Source of the DNA: Paludibacteraceae bacterium
GTDB lineage: Bacteria > Bacteroidota > Bacteroidia > Bacteroidales > Paludibacteraceae
Direction: 5' to 3'
Assembly: GCA_017402895.1 (NCBI GenBank)
Contig: JAFPLG010000065.1
Span: forward strand, 1-19,078
Length of the DNA stretch: 19,078 nucleotides
Shown in pieces: positions 16,181-19,078 of the stretch; within the stretch, counting starts at the first letter, position 1, and each line of letters opens with the position of its first letter. The position numbers were made by a program, and so were the translations under genes. The notes beneath the pieces were generated by a model. The model was given only the letters and a program-made list of their open reading frames with translations. It did not search any database and had not been told where the DNA came from.

Positions 16181-17217
16181 AGGGTCCAGCTCTCAAGGGT
16201 TTGTGTTAGCTCGTCGAAGGTATGTGCTTTGGCCTTGTCGCGCACCTCGCTTATCTGGCGGCTGACGGCTTGGTCATACGTGTCTGCCTCTACCGAGCGT
16301 ATAACGCCCAATGCCACCGGCAGGTCATTCTCCGTTGCTATTTCGCCATTTCCAACTTCCAGGAACCGCTCTTGACCCATCAGGGCGAGCATGCGGTGGA
16401 GCGTCGTGTCGGGCTGATGGGCATCGTGAACCAGCACGCGCGGGTCGTCGGCCGGCACAACAATCATCTTCGGAACGAAGGTTATAGGGTCGATCTCTAC
16501 GGCCAGTCCTTTGTCTTTCTGTGCACCGAAAATCATCTTCTCGCCATGACGCAGGATGATGGAGTGCTCGGCACGTTGTTCGCGGTCGGCTATCCACTGG
16601 TGGGTACCGTTGTTGAATATCACGCAGTTGACCAGACATTCTACAATAGAGCAACCCTTGTGCTGCTGTGCAGCTACGAGGCAGTCGACCGTCGTAGGCA
16701 TGTCGACGTCCAGCGTGCGGGCAAAGAACGTACCGCGTGCACCCAGTACGAGTTGTGCGGGGATGAACGGACGTTCTACGGTGCCGAACGGCGAGGACTT
16801 GCTAACAAATCCCTTGGCGCTGGTGGGCGAGTACTGACCTTTGGTCAGTCCGTAGATGCGGTTGTTGAACATGCAGACGTTCAGGTCTACGTTGCGTCGT
16901 ATCTCGTGGATGAAATGGTTTCCGCCGATAGCCAGACAGTCACCGTCGCCAGACATCTGCCATACGGTCAGTTCGGGATGACTGGTCTTCACACCTGTGG
17001 CGATGGCGCCACCACGTCCGTGGATAGTGTTGAAACCGTAGGTGTTTAGGTAGTGCGGCATACGGCTACTACAGCCGATACCGGAGATGACAGCCACTTG
17101 ATGGGTAGGGATGCCGATTTGCGCCATGGCTTTCTGGAGTGCCATGCATATAGCGTGGTCGCCGCATCCCGGGCAGAAACGTACGTATTGATCCGATTTA
17201 AATTGACTTGCTTCCAT
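16177..17217 (-). CDS. korB: 2-oxoacid:ferredoxin oxidoreductase beta subunit (2-oxoglutarate type)
   Basis: This is the thiamine-diphosphate-binding subunit of an enzyme that converts a 2-oxoacid plus CoA to acyl-CoA, CO2 and reduced ferredoxin. In the 346-aa product the TPP/Mg site is visible as GDGDCLAIGGNHF (90-102) with NNRIYGLTKGQ (118-128). Cysteines suited to one [4Fe-4S] cluster are at 15 and 18 (FCPGCGDH), 49 (GIGCSS) and 194 or 198. The family pattern fits 2-oxoglutarate oxidation or its reverse in the anaerobic TCA branch, but substrate choice cannot be proven by motif. It lies 26 bp after korA, with GGAG just ahead of the start, and overlaps dedA by 4 bp. Confidence 0.93.
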   Translation of the reverse strand: MEASQFKSDQYVRFCPGCGDHAICMALQKAMAQIGIPTHQVAVISGIGCSSRMPHYLNTYGFNTIHGRGGAIATGVKTSHPELTVWQMSGDGDCLAIGGNHFIHEIRRNVDLNVCMFNNRIYGLTKGQYSPTSAKGFVSKSSPFGTVERPFIPAQLVLGARGTFFARTLDVDMPTTVDCLVAAQQHKGCSIVECLVNCVIFNNGTHQWIADREQRAEHSIILRHGEKMIFGAQKDKGLAVEIDPITFVPKMIVVPADDPRVLVHDAHQPDTTLHRMLALMGQERFLEVGNGEIATENDLPVALGVIRSVEADTYDQAVSRQISEVRDKAKAHTFDELTQTLESWTL

Positions 17218-17225
17218 AATTCTCC

Positions 17226-17246
17226 ATTTTCAATTTTCAATTTTCA
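17226..17246 (-). repeat. Heptamer tandem repeat at the korA stop / korB leader
   Basis: Three perfect abutting copies of ATTTTCA (+ strand) are present. The copy nearest korA contains its stop codon (TGA, 17244-17246 on the - strand). The tract fills nearly all of the short korA-korB spacer. Confidence 0.88.
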
Positions 17247-19078
17247 ATTCTGTTGAACGAATTTAACGATTCGCTCAACAGCGAATGGCTGTCCCTGTAT
17301 CTCGTTGTATTGCTCGATGTTGAGTCCGGGCACTTTGGCGCGGAGATAATCGGCGAACTGACCCGTATTGAGTTCGCAAACGATGATGCGCTGGTACTGG
17401 CTCAGCACCTCGCGCGTGTTGCGCGGGAGCGGGTTTATATAATTGAATTGCGCGAGGTCGCATCCCAGTTCGTTGGCTGCGGCGTGCAGATGACCTTCCG
17501 TCGATCCCCAGCCGACGAGCAAGGTGTCCCGTAACCCCTCACCCGTAACCGGTAACCCTTTGATCACTTTCAGTTCCGGAATACGCTTGGCAATCTGCTC
17601 AATCTTCTGCTTACGGGCGAGCACCATCTGCTCATGGTTCTCGGGATTGGTAGATATCGTGCCTCGTTCGGCATCGCGCTCCAGACCGATATTGCGGTGC
17701 TCGTAGCCTTCCATGCCGGGGAATGCCCAATAGCGAACGCCGCGTTCGTCGCGCAGTGCGGGATTGTACTTGCCTTTCAGTTCTTCGGGTACGCTCTGCG
17801 GGTGAATCTCCGGCAGTTCGGCCAGTTTCGGAATGCGCCACAGGGCCGTTCCGTTAGCCAGATAGGTGTCGGTGAGCAGGACGACGGGCGTCATGTTCTC
17901 CAGGGCTATGCGGCATGCCTCGTAGGCAAAGTCGAAGCAGTTGGCACTGCTGCTGGCGGCCAGTACTACGGCCGGGCACTCGCCGTTGCGGCCATAGAGA
18001 GCCTGCAGGAGGTCGGTCTGCTCGGTCTTGGTCGGCAGTCCGGTACTCGGTCCGCCACGCTGAACATCTACGACGACCAGCGGCAGTTCGGCCATGACGG
18101 CCAGTCCGATAGCTTCGCTCTTGAGGCTCAGACCCGGACCACTGGTGGTTGTACATGCCAGGTCGCCGGCAAAGGCGGCACCGATGGCGGTGCAGACGCC
18201 GGCTATCTCGTCCTCGGCCTGAACAGCCATGACGTTCATGTCCTTGCGGGCTGCCAGTTCGTGGAGGATATCCGTTGCGGGCGTAATAGGATAGGAACCC
18301 AGGAATAGGTGCTTGCCGGCCTTCTCGGCTGCGGCAATCAGTCCGAACGCCGTAGCGCGGTTACCTGCGATAGAGGTGTAGGTGCCGGTCTGTAATCTGT
18401 CAGCGGAGCGGTCTGTACTCTGTATTCTTATTTGGTTCACACTGAGAGCTAGGTTCTGTCCGTAGTTGTATCCGTCCACCATCACCTTGGTATTCGGAGC
18501 GATGAGTGCCGGTTTCTTCTTGAACTTATCTTCCAGCAGATGAATTGCTTTGTCCATCGGCTCGTCGAAGAGCCAGTAGATCAGACCCAGCGCAAACATG
18601 TTGCGGCTCTTGAGCATCGACTTGTTGTCCATGCCCGAATCTTTGAGCGCCTCTTTGGTGAGGGTGGTCAGTGCTACGGGTACTATCTGCACCGACTCGG
18701 GGATGCCCAGTTCCTCGAACGGGTTATTGGTGTGGTACTGTGCTTTCTCCAGGTCCTTGTCGCTGAGCGAGTCGGTATCAACAATCACGATGGCGTTGCG
18801 ATGATAGAGCGAGAACTCCTCATCGAAATGTGCCTGCGGATGGTTGAAGTGACTGCCCAGTGTGCATACCTTGAGCGCTGCGGCGTTCATGGCCACTATG
18901 ACGTCGGCTTTGTCGCCCGGCGTATATACTTCACTACCTAATTCTACTTGGAATCCACTCACGCCGCCTAATGTTCCTTGCGGCGCTCTAATCTCAGCCG
19001 GGAAATCCGGCAAGGTGGAGATCTCATGCCCCAACTCGGCTCCCAATTGGGCAAACATGTTGCCCGTCAACTGCATGC
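17244..19078 (-). CDS. korA: 2-oxoacid:ferredoxin oxidoreductase alpha subunit (fused gamma-alpha), N-terminus outside window
   Basis: This subunit carries the gamma domain (first about 190 visible residues; MQLTGNMFAQLGAELG, FPAEIRAPQGTLGGVSGFQV) fused to the alpha or pyrimidine domain (from about 245; FLGSYPITPATDILHELA), as in Bacteroidetes KorA. With KorB it forms the CoA-acylating, ferredoxin-reducing enzyme. The last two bases of the window fit a Gly codon, as expected in the family motif GDGMQL. Only about 15-25 N-terminal residues are therefore missing, and the first visible Met is not the start. Two in-frame heptamer-repeat tracts sit in this gene: one encodes the linker between the gamma and alpha domains (RIQSTDRSADRLQTG) and the other a segment near residues 505-517 (GLPVTGEGLRDTL). 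The gene is otherwise intact and ends 26 bp ahead of korB. Confidence 0.94.
   Translation of the reverse strand, partial: MQLTGNMFAQLGAELGHEISTLPDFPAEIRAPQGTLGGVSGFQVELGSEVYTPGDKADVIVAMNAAALKVCTLGSHFNHPQAHFDEEFSLYHRNAIVIVDTDSLSDKDLEKAQYHTNNPFEELGIPESVQIVPVALTTLTKEALKDSGMDNKSMLKSRNMFALGLIYWLFDEPMDKAIHLLEDKFKKKPALIAPNTKVMVDGYNYGQNLALSVNQIRIQSTDRSADRLQTGTYTSIAGNRATAFGLIAAAEKAGKHLFLGSYPITPATDILHELAARKDMNVMAVQAEDEIAGVCTAIGAAFAGDLACTTTSGPGLSLKSEAIGLAVMAELPLVVVDVQRGGPSTGLPTKTEQTDLLQALYGRNGECPAVVLAASSSANCFDFAYEACRIALENMTPVVLLTDTYLANGTALWRIPKLAELPEIHPQSVPEELKGKYNPALRDERGVRYWAFPGMEGYEHRNIGLERDAERGTISTNPENHEQMVLARKQKIEQIAKRIPELKVIKGLPVTGEGLRDTLLVGWGSTEGHLHAAANELGCDLAQFNYINPLPRNTREVLSQYQRIIVCELNTGQFADYLRAKVPGLNIEQYNEIQGQPFAVERIVKFVQQN
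17530..17557 (-). repeat. In-frame heptamer tandem repeat inside korA
   Basis: On the + strand four abutting 7-mers: CGTAACC, CCTCACC, CGTAACC, GGTAACC. A fifth weaker unit (GGTGTCC) abuts at 17523-17529. The tract encodes part of KGLPVTGEGLRDTL. Confidence 0.82.
18389..18432 (-). repeat. In-frame heptamer tandem repeat in the korA interdomain linker
   Basis: On the + strand: TCTGTAA, TCTGTCA, a 9-nt interruption (GCGGAGCGG), then TCTGTAC, TCTGTAT and a decayed TCTTATT. It encodes the linker IRIQSTDRSADRLQT between the gamma and alpha domains. Confidence 0.85.

Noticed and set aside
17226..18432. A CRISPR-like array from the heptamer tracts
   Set aside because: The units are 7 bp with no spacers and lie within or at the ends of a conserved gene. 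No cas genes are present.

Overview
The window looks like a Bacteroidales chromosome segment of moderate GC content, probably from a gut or rumen lineage; I cannot name a genus. The evidence is the murC-ftsQ-ftsA-ftsZ order, single-chain glycyl-tRNA synthetase, promoters of the Bacteroidetes type (TTTG, about 20 nt, TAnnTTTG), secreted multidomain starch proteins sharing a C-terminal tail, and a KorAB-type 2-oxoacid:ferredoxin oxidoreductase.

Region 1 (1-7987, + strand) is a starch/alpha-glucan cluster. It holds the 3' part of a secreted GH13 alpha-amylase, a 296-aa two-domain secreted protein, a 1182-aa non-catalytic protein built of several putative carbohydrate-binding modules (one 103-aa module is duplicated at about 96% DNA identity), and a 797-aa secreted GH13 enzyme. 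All four proteins end in the same roughly 25-residue tail (DGQ-x-x-IIRG-like), a candidate secretion or anchoring signal. A terminator and a new promoter separate the last gene from the first three.

Region 2 (8002-9725): a bidirectional hairpin terminator, glyQS on the - strand, and a divergent glyQS/murC promoter pair whose two -33 boxes are the ends of one 16-bp perfect palindrome.

Region 3 (9755-15552, + strand) is the distal division/cell-wall cluster: murC, ftsQ, ftsA, ftsZ, then a two-transmembrane protein with Wzz-like topology. Intergenic gaps are 7 to 32 bp, so this is probably one operon.

Region 4 (15530-19078, - strand) is korA (5'-truncated by the window edge), korB and a DedA-family membrane protein. 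korB and dedA overlap by 4 bp. dedA converges on the Wzz-like gene with a 23-bp overlap, and a long inverted repeat there pairs the two stop codons with each other.

The most unusual signal is a set of short tandem repeats with an exact 7-bp period and a different sequence at each place. Two tracts supply the stop codons of glyQS and korA, two lie in frame inside korA, and a two-copy version sits just before ftsZ. They resemble in style the heptameric STRR repeats of cyanobacteria. I cannot tell from one window whether they are known for this lineage.
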